From positions 1 through 64,000 of the forward strand of contig CACDQQ010000004.1 in assembly GCA_902555065.1 (NCBI GenBank): a stretch of DNA of 64,000 bases, read 5' to 3'. Under the pieces are notes generated by a model that saw only the letters and a list, made by a program, of their open reading frames with translations, did no database searches and was not told the DNA's origin. Below, piece by piece: positions 36,542 to 45,760 of the stretch (positions are counted from its first letter, which is position 1; every line of letters begins with the position of its first letter). Origin of the DNA: an uncultured Pelagibacteraceae bacterium (lineage in GTDB: Bacteria > Pseudomonadota > Alphaproteobacteria > Pelagibacterales > Pelagibacteraceae). A program made the translations under genes and the position numbers.

Positions 36542-37606
36542 ATGTATAAAAACTTTTTTAGATATTTAATTTCTGCAATTTTTCTACTTGGGTTTAGTGT
36601 AAACTCAAATGCGGATTTTAAAGTTGGTTTTGTCTATGTTGGCCCAACTGGTGACCATGGATGGACATTTCAACATCACGAAGGTAGAAACGCTGTAGAG
36701 GCAGCTGGAATAAAAACAACATTTGTTGAAAGTGTTCCAGAAGGTGCTGATGCAGAAAGAGTGATAAGACAACTGGCTCAATCTGGCCACGACTTAATTT
36801 TTACAACTAGTTTTGGATATATGGATCCAACTAACAAAGTTGCAAAAGATTTTCCAAATGTAAAATTTGAACACGCAACGGGTTATAAGAGAGAACACTC
36901 AAATGTTTCTACTTATTCTGCAAGATTTTACGAAGGAAGAACTCTTTTAGGTCATATTGCTGGAAAAATGACTAAAACTAACACGATTGGCTATATTGCA
37001 TCTTTTCCAATTCCTGAAGTAATAAGAGGAATTAACGCAATGACTCTTGCTGCGCAAAAGGTCAATCCAAATATTAAAACTAAGATTGTATGGGTGTTTA
37101 CTTGGTACGATCCAGGTAAAGAAGCTGAAGCAGCACAAGCTTTAATCGATCAAGGTGCAGATGTAATTATGCAACATACAGATAGTACTGCACCAGTTCA
37201 AACAGCAGAGAAAGCAGGTGTTTGGTCATTTGGTCAAGCAAGTGACATGCAGAGATTTGCTCCTAAATCAATCTTGACTTCAATTATTGATGATTGGGCA
37301 CCATATTATGTTGAAAGAGCAATTGCTGCAAGAGACGGTACATGGAATCAACAAGATACATGGCATGGATTAAAGGAAGGTATGGTTGCTATGGGACCAT
37401 ATAATTCTGCAATGGGTGCTGACTTAGTTAAAGAAGTAGAGCAGCTTCAAAAAGATCTAGCATCAGGAAAAGTTCATTCGTTCACAGGTCCTATATACGA
37501 CCAAAAAGGTAATATATTAGTTGCCGAAGGAAAAGTTGCTGATGATGGAATGTTAGCTGGAATGAGTGTTTATGTAAAAGGTGTTGAAGGAGATATTCCA
37601 AAATAA
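36542..37606 (+). CDS. BMP-family periplasmic substrate-binding protein
   Basis: This binding protein of about 354 residues captures the ligand (purine nucleoside/base-like) in the periplasm. The ATG at 36542 gives a clear signal peptide (MYKNFFRYLISAIFLLGFSVNSNA) and has an AGGGG site upstream. The longer frame from 36494 is less likely. The mature protein opens FKVGFVYVGPTGDHGWTFQHHEGR, with VIRQLAQSGHDLIFTTSFGYMDP and IDDWAPYYVERAI, matching the BMP/PnrA family. Codon use is richer in G/C than its neighbours, as for a highly expressed binding protein. The AT-rich inverted repeat and T run at 36467-36488 before it could tune its level. Confidence 0.92.
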   Translation: MYKNFFRYLISAIFLLGFSVNSNADFKVGFVYVGPTGDHGWTFQHHEGRNAVEAAGIKTTFVESVPEGADAERVIRQLAQSGHDLIFTTSFGYMDPTNKVAKDFPNVKFEHATGYKREHSNVSTYSARFYEGRTLLGHIAGKMTKTNTIGYIASFPIPEVIRGINAMTLAAQKVNPNIKTKIVWVFTWYDPGKEAEAAQALIDQGADVIMQHTDSTAPVQTAEKAGVWSFGQASDMQRFAPKSILTSIIDDWAPYYVERAIAARDGTWNQQDTWHGLKEGMVAMGPYNSAMGADLVKEVEQLQKDLASGKVHSFTGPIYDQKGNILVAEGKVADDGMLAGMSVYVKGVEGDIPK

Positions 37607-37622
37607 TTTTTAAAAAAAAATT

Positions 37623-37656
37623 AAAAAGGCCAACTATATAAGTTGGCCTTTTTTTT
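37623..37656. terminator. Rho-independent terminator, probably bidirectional
   Basis: AAAAAGGCCAAC (37623-37634) pairs with GTTGGCCTTTTT (37642-37653) across a 7-base loop, with a T run to 37656 on the + strand and an A/T run on the other. It ends the BMP operon. It also lies at the stop of the convergent phosphoribosyltransferase gene, whose last bases overlap the T run. Confidence 0.93.
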
Positions 37657-38191
37657 ATGAGTGTTTTTTCTTTAAGCCGTTAATATCTATTTCATCATAA
37701 TATTCTGAAGGTTGAACTATCCAAGGATCTCCGTCTAGTAAAATTGGACAAAAATCTGGAGTAAAAGAAGAAGATTTTTTTTTCCAAAGACAAGCTGTTT
37801 TTATTTCTTTAATATAGTTTTTCACTGGAGCGTAATTTTTTAACCATTTAATACTTTCATTTAATGTAAGTCCAGTATCAGATAAATCATCAACTAACAA
37901 AACATTTTTAAAGTCTTCATTTTTAGCAATTGAGCTTATGTCTCTTGCAAAAATAAGTTCGCCCTGTTTATTTTCTACAGTTTCCCCAGAATAACTTTGA
38001 ATAACAACATAAGCAGTGGGCAATTTAAATATTCTTGATAGCATATCAATTATAGGTGCTGCACCCCTCATTATTCCGACTAAAACAGATGGTTTGTAAT
38101 TTTTTTCAATTGTAAGAGCTAACTTTTCAACTGCTAATTTATAATCTTCATAATTGATTATTAATTTTTCTGCCATAAAATTTGGTAACAT
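37655..38191 (-). CDS. Purine-type phosphoribosyltransferase
   Basis: This 178-residue type I phosphoribosyltransferase transfers a purine-like base to PRPP. The PRPP-binding loop is VLLVDDLSDTGLTL (about residues 95-108), and VLVGIMRGAAPIIDMLSR is the pyrophosphate-binding part. Loop region PDFCPILLDGDPWIVQPSEYYDE near the end resembles xanthine/hypoxanthine enzymes. Either the ATG at 38191 or the one at 38176 may be used. Its position next to a BMP purine/nucleoside transporter suggests a salvage module. Whether it prefers xanthine, guanine or hypoxanthine cannot be read from the sequence. Confidence 0.82.
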   Translation of the reverse strand: MLPNFMAEKLIINYEDYKLAVEKLALTIEKNYKPSVLVGIMRGAAPIIDMLSRIFKLPTAYVVIQSYSGETVENKQGELIFARDISSIAKNEDFKNVLLVDDLSDTGLTLNESIKWLKNYAPVKNYIKEIKTACLWKKKSSSFTPDFCPILLDGDPWIVQPSEYYDEIDINGLKKKHS

Positions 38192-38218
38192 AAAAAAAAA
38201 AAATTAAAAAGGAGAATT

Positions 38219-38509
38219 ATGAAAGGTTACTGGATTGCAACTTACAGTGAAATTAAAGACCCTGAAAGAATGAAAAAATATGCAGATAAAGCAAAGGAAG
38301 CTGTATTAAAACATTCTGGAAAAATTTTAGCTCGAAGTGCTAATAACATTGCACTTGAGGGTAGAGAAATGGTTAGAATAGCACTTGCAGAATTCCCAGA
38401 CGTGGAAACTGCTAAAAAATGCTACGATTCTGAAGAATATGTTGAGGCAAGAACATATCTTAAAGATAATGTAATTAGAGAACATATGATATTTGAAGGA
38501 ATGGAATAA
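38219..38509 (+). CDS. DUF1330 family protein (first copy)
   Basis: This 96-residue ferredoxin-like-fold protein has DUF1330 features: KGYWIATYSEIKDPERMKKYADKAKEAVLKHSGKILARS at the start and MVRIALAEFPDVETAKKCYDSEEYVEARTYLK near the end. A Shine-Dalgarno (AAAGGAG) precedes it. It is the first of two adjacent relatives separated by 18 bases and sits divergent from the phosphoribosyltransferase. Function is unknown. Related dimeric alpha/beta barrels bind small ligands or degrade aromatic and heme-like compounds. Confidence 0.88.
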   Translation: MKGYWIATYSEIKDPERMKKYADKAKEAVLKHSGKILARSANNIALEGREMVRIALAEFPDVETAKKCYDSEEYVEARTYLKDNVIREHMIFEGME

Positions 38510-38527
38510 CTTAGAAAAGGGGCAAAT

Positions 38528-38824
38528 ATGAAGGCATATTGGGTGAGTTTGTACACAGAGATTTCAAACCAAGATAACCTAAAAAAATATGGTGAAAATG
38601 CAATACCAGTTATAAAAAAATTTGGTGGTACTCCTGTAGTTAGAGGAGGCAAACTAAAATATTATAGTGGTGACAAAATATTAAGGACCGTAATATGGGA
38701 ATTTCCCAGTTATGACATGGCCATATCTTGTCATGACTCTGAAGATTATTTAAAAGCTTGGTCTTATGCAGAACAAACTACAAAAAGACATATGTTTATT
38801 GTGGAGGGTGCTAATACTGAATAG
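38528..38824 (+). CDS. DUF1330 family protein (second copy)
   Basis: This 98-residue relative of the previous gene shares the layout KAYWVSLYTEISNQDNLKKYGENAIPVIKKFGGTPVVRGGK and WEFPSYDMAISCHDSEDYLKAW. The two proteins differ at many positions, so the duplication is old or they are two established paralogues. A Shine-Dalgarno-like AAAAGGGG precedes the start. Its end overlaps the convergent DNA glycosylase gene by 14 bases. A heterodimer with the first copy is plausible but not shown. Confidence 0.87.
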   Translation: MKAYWVSLYTEISNQDNLKKYGENAIPVIKKFGGTPVVRGGKLKYYSGDKILRTVIWEFPSYDMAISCHDSEDYLKAWSYAEQTTKRHMFIVEGANTE

Positions 38825-39437
38825 TATCGTCATCAATTGAACGCCACAAATACCAAGTGGCAACAGAGCAGTATGGAGAAAATCTTTTTTGAAGCTTTTT
38901 TACAAAAATTTCAGGTGGAAAATATTTTTTTTTATAGTTGTTTGATATTGCTCTTAATAATCCAATATCCTGAACTGGCCAGATATTAGACCTATTATAA
39001 GTAAATAACAAAATCATCTCTGCTGACCATCTTCCAATTTGTCTTAAAGTTGATAGGTATATAATTGCTTCTTCATCGCTCATTTTCGAAATTAATCTTG
39101 GATTAAAACTTTTATCTTTAAATTTTTGAGACATTTCCAAGATACCCCTTATTTTTTGTCGACTAAGACCACATTTTTTAAGTTGTGATGTTTTAAGCTT
39201 TGAAACAATTTTTGGATTAATTTTTTTTTTACATGCCAATTCAAATTTTTTGAAGACAGAGTCTGCGGCAGCAACACTTATTTGTTGTCCTATTATACTT
39301 TTGCATAAAGAATAAAAGACATCTTTTCTAGTAGTTAAATTATTATCTTTATATTTTTTAATCAATGATCTCATAATACTATCTTTTTTTGAAAGATATG
39401 TTCTAGCTTTTTTCCAATATGTCGGTGCCTTACTCAT
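38811..39437 (-). CDS. HhH-GPD DNA glycosylase (AlkA-like, 3-methyladenine)
   Basis: This 208-residue base-excision repair enzyme has the HhH-GPD fold. The helix-hairpin-helix region reads LRQIGRWSAEMILLFTY and is followed by the catalytic-aspartate element NIWPVQDIGLLRAI. Upstream it has YSLCKSIIGQQISVAAADSVF, the usual helix of the AlkA/Mag family. It has no Fe-S cysteine cluster, unlike Nth or MutY. It removes alkylated bases. It is co-directional with and overlaps the DMT transporter gene by eight bases. Confidence 0.87.
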   Translation of the reverse strand: MSKAPTYWKKARTYLSKKDSIMRSLIKKYKDNNLTTRKDVFYSLCKSIIGQQISVAAADSVFKKFELACKKKINPKIVSKLKTSQLKKCGLSRQKIRGILEMSQKFKDKSFNPRLISKMSDEEAIIYLSTLRQIGRWSAEMILLFTYNRSNIWPVQDIGLLRAISNNYKKKYFPPEIFVKKLQKRFSPYCSVATWYLWRSIDDDTIQY

Positions 39438-40311
39438 TTCTACTTACCGTTACTTGTTTATTTAAATATATTTCTCTTCGAAATATAATGATTGATGATA
39501 TTATTACCAGTGAAGCGCCCATCAATGTTTTAATTGTGGGAATTTCATCCCAAATAAAATATCCAAAAGATATTGCAAATATTAATCCTAAATATTTTAG
39601 AGGTGTAACCAGAGAAACCTCGGATAATTTATATGATTGACTTAATAATAAATTAGCTGTTCCTCCCAACAAGCCAATTGTACATAATAGTAAGAAATCA
39701 TTGAAAGTTGGCATGATCCACCCAAATGGTATTGATAAAACTCCAACAATTGTAATTGCAAAAGAAAAAAAGAATGAGATCAACCAGACTGGTTCTGTGG
39801 ATGAAAGTTTTCTAATTGTAATTGCAACGTAAGACATTCCAATACAAAAGATTATTGGAAATAAATAATAAATATTTAAGCTAGAAAATCCTGGTTGGGT
39901 AATTACTAAAACACCAATAAAACCAACAAATACTGCGGCCCATCTATATACTCCTACTTTCTCACTTAGTAAAAATATTGATAGCAAAGTTGTAAATATA
40001 GGTGCAGCAAATGAAATACTTGTCACTGTTGCAAGTGGTAGGTTTCTTAGTGCCAAAAATATTGCAGCTAAAGCTATCAGTCCTGAACAACATCTAATTA
40101 AATGTAATCCTGGTCTATTTGTTTTGTAAAAATCTCTAAATCTTGTCTTAGGAACTAAAAAAATTATTGGCAAAATACCAAATAGACCTCTAAAGAACAT
40201 TACCTGTCCAATTGGATAATCTGATGACCACTTGACTATTACATCCATAAATGAAAAGGCACATATTGATAAAAACATGTAAAAAAAGCCTAATTGATTT
40301 TTGGAAAGCAT
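39430..40311 (-). CDS. DMT superfamily (EamA) transporter
   Basis: This 293-residue protein has ten hydrophobic segments in two EamA repeats (for example MFLSICAFSFMDVIVKWSS and LLGGTANLLLSQSYKLSEVSLVTPLKYLGLIFA). The repeat motif is typical of drug/metabolite exporters. The substrate cannot be read from sequence. It overlaps the glycosylase gene and is divergent from msrA by about 34 bases. Confidence 0.88.
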   Translation of the reverse strand: MLSKNQLGFFYMFLSICAFSFMDVIVKWSSDYPIGQVMFFRGLFGILPIIFLVPKTRFRDFYKTNRPGLHLIRCCSGLIALAAIFLALRNLPLATVTSISFAAPIFTTLLSIFLLSEKVGVYRWAAVFVGFIGVLVITQPGFSSLNIYYLFPIIFCIGMSYVAITIRKLSSTEPVWLISFFFSFAITIVGVLSIPFGWIMPTFNDFLLLCTIGLLGGTANLLLSQSYKLSEVSLVTPLKYLGLIFAISFGYFIWDEIPTIKTLMGASLVIISSIIIFRREIYLNKQVTVSRNE

Positions 40312-40345
40312 GATAATAACTTTAGATTAATTAAAATTTTTAGCA

Positions 40346-40792
40346 ATGGAAATAGCAACTTTAGCACTTGGATGTTTTTGGGGACCTGAAATAAAATTTA
40401 GCAAGTTAGATGGAGTAATAAATACAGAGGTTGGATATTGTGGAGGTAATACTGAGAAGACATCTTATAAAGAAGTATGTTATGGTGACACCAATCATGC
40501 AGAAGTAGTTAAAGTTGAATTTGACAATACTAAAATTTCTTATGAGGAAATAATAAGAAACTTTTTTGAATTTCATGATCCAACTACTTTAAACCGGCAA
40601 GGTCCAGATGTAGGTACTCAGTATAGAAGTGAAATATTTGTTCATGATGAAAATCAAAATAAAATCGCTAACAAAGTATTGAAAGAAATTAATGAAAAAT
40701 TTAAGGGTAAAATCGTTACCAAAATATCAAAATCAAAAAATTATAACAAAGCCGAAGATTATCATCAGAAATATTTGGAAAAAAGTTTCTAA
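40346..40792 (+). CDS. msrA: Peptide methionine sulfoxide reductase A
   Basis: MsrA repairs oxidised methionine (S epimer). The catalytic motif GCFW (Cys10) lies at the N-terminus, and the YCGGNTEKTSYKEVCYGDTNHAEVVKVEFD segment is typical. At 148 residues it is the short form. The ending (EDYHQKYLEKSF) is the usual YHQ.Y region. Its stop codon and the start of the next gene share one base (sulfurtransferase), so the two form a sulfur-redox pair. Confidence 0.95.
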   Translation: MEIATLALGCFWGPEIKFSKLDGVINTEVGYCGGNTEKTSYKEVCYGDTNHAEVVKVEFDNTKISYEEIIRNFFEFHDPTTLNRQGPDVGTQYRSEIFVHDENQNKIANKVLKEINEKFKGKIVTKISKSKNYNKAEDYHQKYLEKSF

Positions 40793-41604
40793 TGTCACTT
40801 ATATCAACTGAGTGGCTAGAAAAAAATCTCTCAAATGTAAAAATAATTGATGGCTCTTGGCATATGCCTGCAACAAATAGAAGTGGTAAAGAAGAATTTA
40901 ACAAAGAGCATATACCAAATGCAATTTTTTTTGATATCGATAAAAATTGTAATAAATCAACCGACTTACCACATATGTTAACGGACATGAGTTCGTGGGA
41001 AAATATACTATCATCTATGGGCATATCTAACGAAGACGAAATTGTGATTTATGATAATTCTGATGTTTTAAGTGCTTGTAGAGTATGGTTTAATTTAATT
41101 TACTTTGGCCATGATAAAAAGAAAGTACATGTTTTAGATGGAGGTTTTAATAAATGGAGAAAAGAAAAAAGAATAACTTCTGCTAATAATATAATTATTC
41201 AAACAACTAGCTATAAAGCAAAAGAAAATAATGGAATGGTTAAGAGCAAAGATCAGATTGACCAAAATATAATTAAAAAAAAATTTGATTTAGTTGATGC
41301 GAGAAGCAAAGATCGTTTTAATGGCACAACTCCAGACCCAAGAAAAAATGTAAGAAGTGGTTCAATACCTAATTCAATTTGCTTACCGTTTAAAACCCTT
41401 ATCAATGACGATTTTACTTTTAAAAGTAAATCTGAAATTTCTTCTTATTTTAAAGATTTATCTTTAAATGACCCAGTAAATGTAGTGTTTTCGTGCGGTT
41501 CTGGGATCACAGCATGTGTTTTGGCACTTGCATATTCTCAAGTAAATAATAAGTATCTTCCAGTCATTTATGATGGTTCATGGGCTGAATATGGTAAAAT
41601 ATAA
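40792..41604 (+). CDS. sseA: 3-mercaptopyruvate/thiosulfate sulfurtransferase
   Basis: This 270-residue two-domain rhodanese has an inactive N-terminal domain (STEWLEKNLSNVKIIDGSWHMP...) and a catalytic C-terminal domain with DARSKDRFNGTTPDPRKNVRSGSIPNS. The active-site loop CGSGITA (about residue 235) supports 3-mercaptopyruvate rather than thiosulfate, whose loop usually reads CRxGxR. It moves sulfane sulfur to cyanide or thiol acceptors. It is coupled to msrA (overlap of one base) and followed after 3 bases by the RND adaptor gene. Confidence 0.9.
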   Translation: MSLISTEWLEKNLSNVKIIDGSWHMPATNRSGKEEFNKEHIPNAIFFDIDKNCNKSTDLPHMLTDMSSWENILSSMGISNEDEIVIYDNSDVLSACRVWFNLIYFGHDKKKVHVLDGGFNKWRKEKRITSANNIIIQTTSYKAKENNGMVKSKDQIDQNIIKKKFDLVDARSKDRFNGTTPDPRKNVRSGSIPNSICLPFKTLINDDFTFKSKSEISSYFKDLSLNDPVNVVFSCGSGITACVLALAYSQVNNKYLPVIYDGSWAEYGKI

Positions 41605-41607
41605 AAT

Positions 41608-42624
41608 ATGAAAAGATCAACAAAAATTACAAGCATAATAATAATTTTCTTTTTAATTATAGCTACAGTGATTGTTGGTAGAACAATGATTGGAAATCAT
41701 TTTAAGAAGAAATTTAGTAAAAGACCACCTCCAGGAATAATTGTTACTGCAGCTGAAAATAGAGTTTTTGAAAATTTAATAAGCACATACGGAACAGCAA
41801 GACCATTTAAGACACAATCCTATAAAATTGAAAAGTATGAAATACTTAAACCTATCAACTTTAATCAAAAAGTAAAAAAAGGTGATGTAATTGCAGAACT
41901 TAAAAATAGAAAAATTACTGCTCAGTTTGATGGAACAATTGGAAAAAGAGAATTTTCAGAAGACATCGAAGTTTCAAAATCTTCAATCTTAGTTAATCTC
42001 GAAAATACCAGTATAATCTATTGTGATGTAGATATACCTGAAATGTTTGTACCATTTATTAAGGTTGGTTTACCTGTTGATATAAAATTTTCTGGATACA
42101 AAGATAAAACATATAAAGGTCAAGTTGACTCGTTAGCTAGTCGAATTAGTGAGGATACTAGATCATTACCAACAAGGATAAAAATGGACAATACATCTGG
42201 TGAAATTTTGCCTGGCTCATTTTTAGAAATTTCAATAAAATATGATACAAGAGAAAGCTTAAGTATCCCAGATACCAGCACAATAGTGGAAGGTGATAAT
42301 ATATTTATCTATAAAGTTGACGAAAAAAATAAAGTATTAAAAACAAATATTGATACCGGCGATAGATACCTGGGATTTGTTGAAGTTTTAAATGGTCTAA
42401 AAGTTGGAGACAAAGTTGTTGCAGAGGGTACAAAAAAGGTCAGACCAAATTTAATAATAAGACCTATAAAAAAAGGTGCTAAAGTAGCTAATCAAAACAA
42501 ATCTAGTTGGGGTGAAAAAAAAAAAAAAGACACTAAAGAAAACAAGAATGGTATGTTTGCGTGGTTACAAAAATTAAATATATTTAAAAAGTCTGACTCT
42601 GAAAAACAAGAAAATAAAAAATAA
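41608..42624 (+). CDS. RND efflux periplasmic adaptor (membrane fusion protein)
   Basis: This 338-residue protein has an N-terminal anchor (residues 7-27). It has a beta-barrel/lipoyl-type region with FNQKVKKGDVIAELKNRKITAQFDGTIGKREFS and a barrel IPEMFVPFIKVGLPVDIKFSGYKDKTYKGQVDS. The C-terminal tail is lysine- and asparagine-rich. No long alpha-hairpin of canonical AcrA adaptors is visible between the lipoyl halves, which is a reduced form. It precedes the pump by seven bases. It links the pump to an outer-membrane channel, not seen here. Confidence 0.88.
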   Translation: MKRSTKITSIIIIFFLIIATVIVGRTMIGNHFKKKFSKRPPPGIIVTAAENRVFENLISTYGTARPFKTQSYKIEKYEILKPINFNQKVKKGDVIAELKNRKITAQFDGTIGKREFSEDIEVSKSSILVNLENTSIIYCDVDIPEMFVPFIKVGLPVDIKFSGYKDKTYKGQVDSLASRISEDTRSLPTRIKMDNTSGEILPGSFLEISIKYDTRESLSIPDTSTIVEGDNIFIYKVDEKNKVLKTNIDTGDRYLGFVEVLNGLKVGDKVVAEGTKKVRPNLIIRPIKKGAKVANQNKSSWGEKKKKDTKENKNGMFAWLQKLNIFKKSDSEKQENKK

Positions 42625-42631
42625 TTAATAC

Positions 42632-45600
42632 ATGTATATAACTGAAGTTAGTATTAAAAGACCTGTCGTTGCATGGGTAATGTCAATGATACTAATTATT
42701 TTTGGAATTTTTGTATTTTGGGAATTACCTGTTAGGGAATTACCAGATGGTATTCAGCCTCCAGTGGTACAGGTACAAACCGATTATAAATCTGCTTCAG
42801 CTGAAATTGTTGATGAAGAGATAACACAAAAAATAGAAGATGTTATAGGAGGAGCGGAAGGAATTAAGAACATTGATTCTAGTTCGCTTAATGGAAGAAG
42901 TAGAATAAATATTTATTTTAATACAGATATAGATTTAGATGATGCGGCAAATGACATAAGAGAAAGAGTATCAAGAGTTGCGGACAATTTGCCAGATCAA
43001 GCAAACCCGCCTCAAATTTTGAAACAAGCAGCAGGTTTTACAACTACAATGTGGGTTGCTCTATCGTCACCAACTTGGAATGATTTAGATTTGGGTGACT
43101 ATGCTGAAAGATATCTTATAGATGCCTTTTCGAGTGTACCAAATGTTGGTAGAATTTTAGTCGGTGGATTAAGAGAGCTAAGTGTAAGAGTTTGGGTAGA
43201 TCCCATCAAATTAGCAGCCAATAATCTTACTATTCAGGAAGTCGAGAGAGCATTAAGAAATGAAAATATAAACATCCCCGCTGGAACTTTGGAAGCTAGT
43301 AATAAAGATTTAACTCTTAATATTGATAAGTCTTACTCTAACATTGAAACAATCAAGCAGCTTCCTCTTAAGAAAAACAAAGATAAAGTCACAACCCTTT
43401 CTGATATTGCAAATGTTGAGCTTGGTCCAGTTTCTGAGAAAACTTTATTTAAAGCTCAAAGAAAAAATGCAGCTAATTTAAAAACAGTTGGGATTGGAAT
43501 ATACGCAAAAAGTGGAGCATCAACTGTCGAACTTTCAAATCAAATTAAAGAGAAAATAAACATTTTAAATCAATCTTTACCAGATGGTTTAAAGTTAGAA
43601 ATAGCATTTAATAGAGCAACTTACGTAGGAACTGCAATACAGGAAGTTTATAAAAGTTTAATTATTGCTTTTATTTTGGTCGTGGTAATAATTTACTTAT
43701 TTTTAGGAAACCTAAAAGCTGTAATTGTACCAGCTGTAGCTTTGCCAGTAAGTTTAATTGGTTCGTTTTTAGGTTTATATATATTTGATCTTTCTATAAA
43801 TATATTTGTCCTCCTAAGTTTTATTTTAGCAATTGGAATAATAACTGATGATTCTGTAATAATGACAGATGCAATTTATACAAGAATTGAAAAAGGAGAA
43901 ACGCCGCTTGTAGCTGCTTATAAAGGCTCAAGACAAATAACATTTGCGATAATAGCTACAACTTTAATTTTAGTTGCAGTTTTTTTACCTTTAATTTTTA
44001 TTGAGGGAATAGCTGGTACCTTGTTTAAAGAAACTGCAATAGCACTATCTTTCTCAATAGTTGTTTCTTCATTTGTGGCTTTAACACTTTCACCAATGTT
44101 AGGAAGTAAGTTTTTAAATAAAAAAGAAAAAATTAATTTTTTTGTAAAAAAATTCAATAATGGATTTAAATCTTTTACAGAATTTTATGCCGACACCTTA
44201 AAATTTTGGATTAATAAACAGAAAACAATTTCAATATTTATAATTTTATTAATTGCAGCATCTATTTATTTATTTAATTTCACAAAAAAAGAATTGATAC
44301 CATTAGAAGATAGAGGGGCTTATTTAATAATTGGTTCTACAGATGAAGGAAGTTCATTCGAGTACACACAAGAAAAAGCCCAAATAATTGAGGGAAGAAT
44401 ATTAAAATTGTTACAAGCAGAAGACAGCCCTTACCAAAGATTAATTATGAGGGTACCTGGTTTTGGTAAGTCCGCAACTTCATATAATACCTTTATTATA
44501 ATTGCACTTTTAGATGAATGGAAAAATAGAGAAAAGAGTACACAAGTTGTTTTAAGAGAAGCTATTGGACAAGTTGTTAGTGTGCCTGAAACGTTTGCGT
44601 TTCCTATATCACCTCAATCTATAAGAGTTTCTAGCTATAATAAACCAGTTCAAATGGTGATTTATGGAACAAGTTATGAAGAGTTAGAACAAATTCAAAG
44701 TCAAGTTTTAAGAGAACTAAGAAGAAATAGAAATATGTTTAGAATTGAAAGTGATTACACAAAAAATAAACCTGAGGTAAAATTAATTACTAACAAAAAT
44801 AGAGCAAATGATTTAGGAGTTTCAATAGAAAATATTGGTAGAACTCTCGAAACATTGTACGGTGGAAAGAGGGTTACAACATATAATAAAGAAGGAAGAG
44901 AATATCCCATAATTCTTCAGCAATATTTAGCAGATAGACGAGATAAAGATGGCTTATCAAAGATTTTTGTAAGATCTGAAACTACTGGAAAATTAGTATC
45001 TGTTGCAAGTTTGGTAGAATTTGAAGAGAAAGGAACTGCTGAATCATTACCTAGATATAATAGACAACGAGCAGTAACTATATCGGCAGCTTTATCTGAA
45101 GAATACACATTGTCTGAAGCTATAAAATATTTAGAAGACGTAATGTTGAGAGTTGCTCCTCAAAATCAAATAACTTGGAAAGGTAAGTCCGAAGAACTAA
45201 AAGAGACTAGTAACGAAATATTTCTTATTTTCGCTTTAGCATTAATAACTGCATATTTAGTAATGGCTGCTACTTTTAACTCGTTTGTCCATCCTTTTAT
45301 TATAATATTGACTGTACCTCTTGCAGTTTTTGGAGGCCTTGTATTCATTTTATTTCTAAATAGTTCGATAAATATATTTTCACAAATCGCCTTGATTATA
45401 TTAATCGGTATATCCACTAAAAATAGTATTTTAATCGTCGACTATACTAATCAAATTCGAACAACAGGTGCAAAAATTGAGGAAGCATTGATGGAAGCTT
45501 GCAAATTAAGAATAAGACCAATCATAATGACTTCATTAAGTACCATGATTGCAATGTTACCTCTTATAGTAGGTAACATAGGTCCAGGCGCAGGTGAGGC

Positions 45601-45760
45601 GTCTAGATTAGCAGTTGGATCAACAATCTTTGGTGGAATGATTATTTCAACATTCTTTACATTATATGTGACGCCAACTATGTACTTAACACTAGCAAAA
45701 AATACAAAGAGAATAGATGCAGTAGATCTGGAGCTAGAAAAACAGCTGATTAAAAAATAA
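42632..45760 (+). CDS. RND efflux pump inner-membrane transporter (AcrB/MexF family)
   Basis: This 1042-residue proton-driven exporter has the RND duplicated layout: 12 membrane segments and two large periplasmic loops. It starts MYITEVSIKRPVVAWVMSMILIIFGIFVFWELPVRELPDG. The fourth membrane helix carries the proton-relay Asp pair (IITDDSVIMTDAIY). The later ATFNSFVHPFIIILTVPLAVFGG and ISTKNSILIVDYTNQIRTTGA segments are typical. The homologous helix IIATTLILVAVFLPLIFIEGIAG is present. The exported substrate is unknown. A truncated overlap of 11 bases with the next convergent gene is seen. Confidence 0.94.
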   Translation: MYITEVSIKRPVVAWVMSMILIIFGIFVFWELPVRELPDGIQPPVVQVQTDYKSASAEIVDEEITQKIEDVIGGAEGIKNIDSSSLNGRSRINIYFNTDIDLDDAANDIRERVSRVADNLPDQANPPQILKQAAGFTTTMWVALSSPTWNDLDLGDYAERYLIDAFSSVPNVGRILVGGLRELSVRVWVDPIKLAANNLTIQEVERALRNENINIPAGTLEASNKDLTLNIDKSYSNIETIKQLPLKKNKDKVTTLSDIANVELGPVSEKTLFKAQRKNAANLKTVGIGIYAKSGASTVELSNQIKEKINILNQSLPDGLKLEIAFNRATYVGTAIQEVYKSLIIAFILVVVIIYLFLGNLKAVIVPAVALPVSLIGSFLGLYIFDLSINIFVLLSFILAIGIITDDSVIMTDAIYTRIEKGETPLVAAYKGSRQITFAIIATTLILVAVFLPLIFIEGIAGTLFKETAIALSFSIVVSSFVALTLSPMLGSKFLNKKEKINFFVKKFNNGFKSFTEFYADTLKFWINKQKTISIFIILLIAASIYLFNFTKKELIPLEDRGAYLIIGSTDEGSSFEYTQEKAQIIEGRILKLLQAEDSPYQRLIMRVPGFGKSATSYNTFIIIALLDEWKNREKSTQVVLREAIGQVVSVPETFAFPISPQSIRVSSYNKPVQMVIYGTSYEELEQIQSQVLRELRRNRNMFRIESDYTKNKPEVKLITNKNRANDLGVSIENIGRTLETLYGGKRVTTYNKEGREYPIILQQYLADRRDKDGLSKIFVRSETTGKLVSVASLVEFEEKGTAESLPRYNRQRAVTISAALSEEYTLSEAIKYLEDVMLRVAPQNQITWKGKSEELKETSNEIFLIFALALITAYLVMAATFNSFVHPFIIILTVPLAVFGGLVFILFLNSSINIFSQIALIILIGISTKNSILIVDYTNQIRTTGAKIEEALMEACKLRIRPIIMTSLSTMIAMLPLIVGNIGPGAGEASRLAVGSTIFGGMIISTFFTLYVTPTMYLTLAKNTKRIDAVDLELEKQLIKK

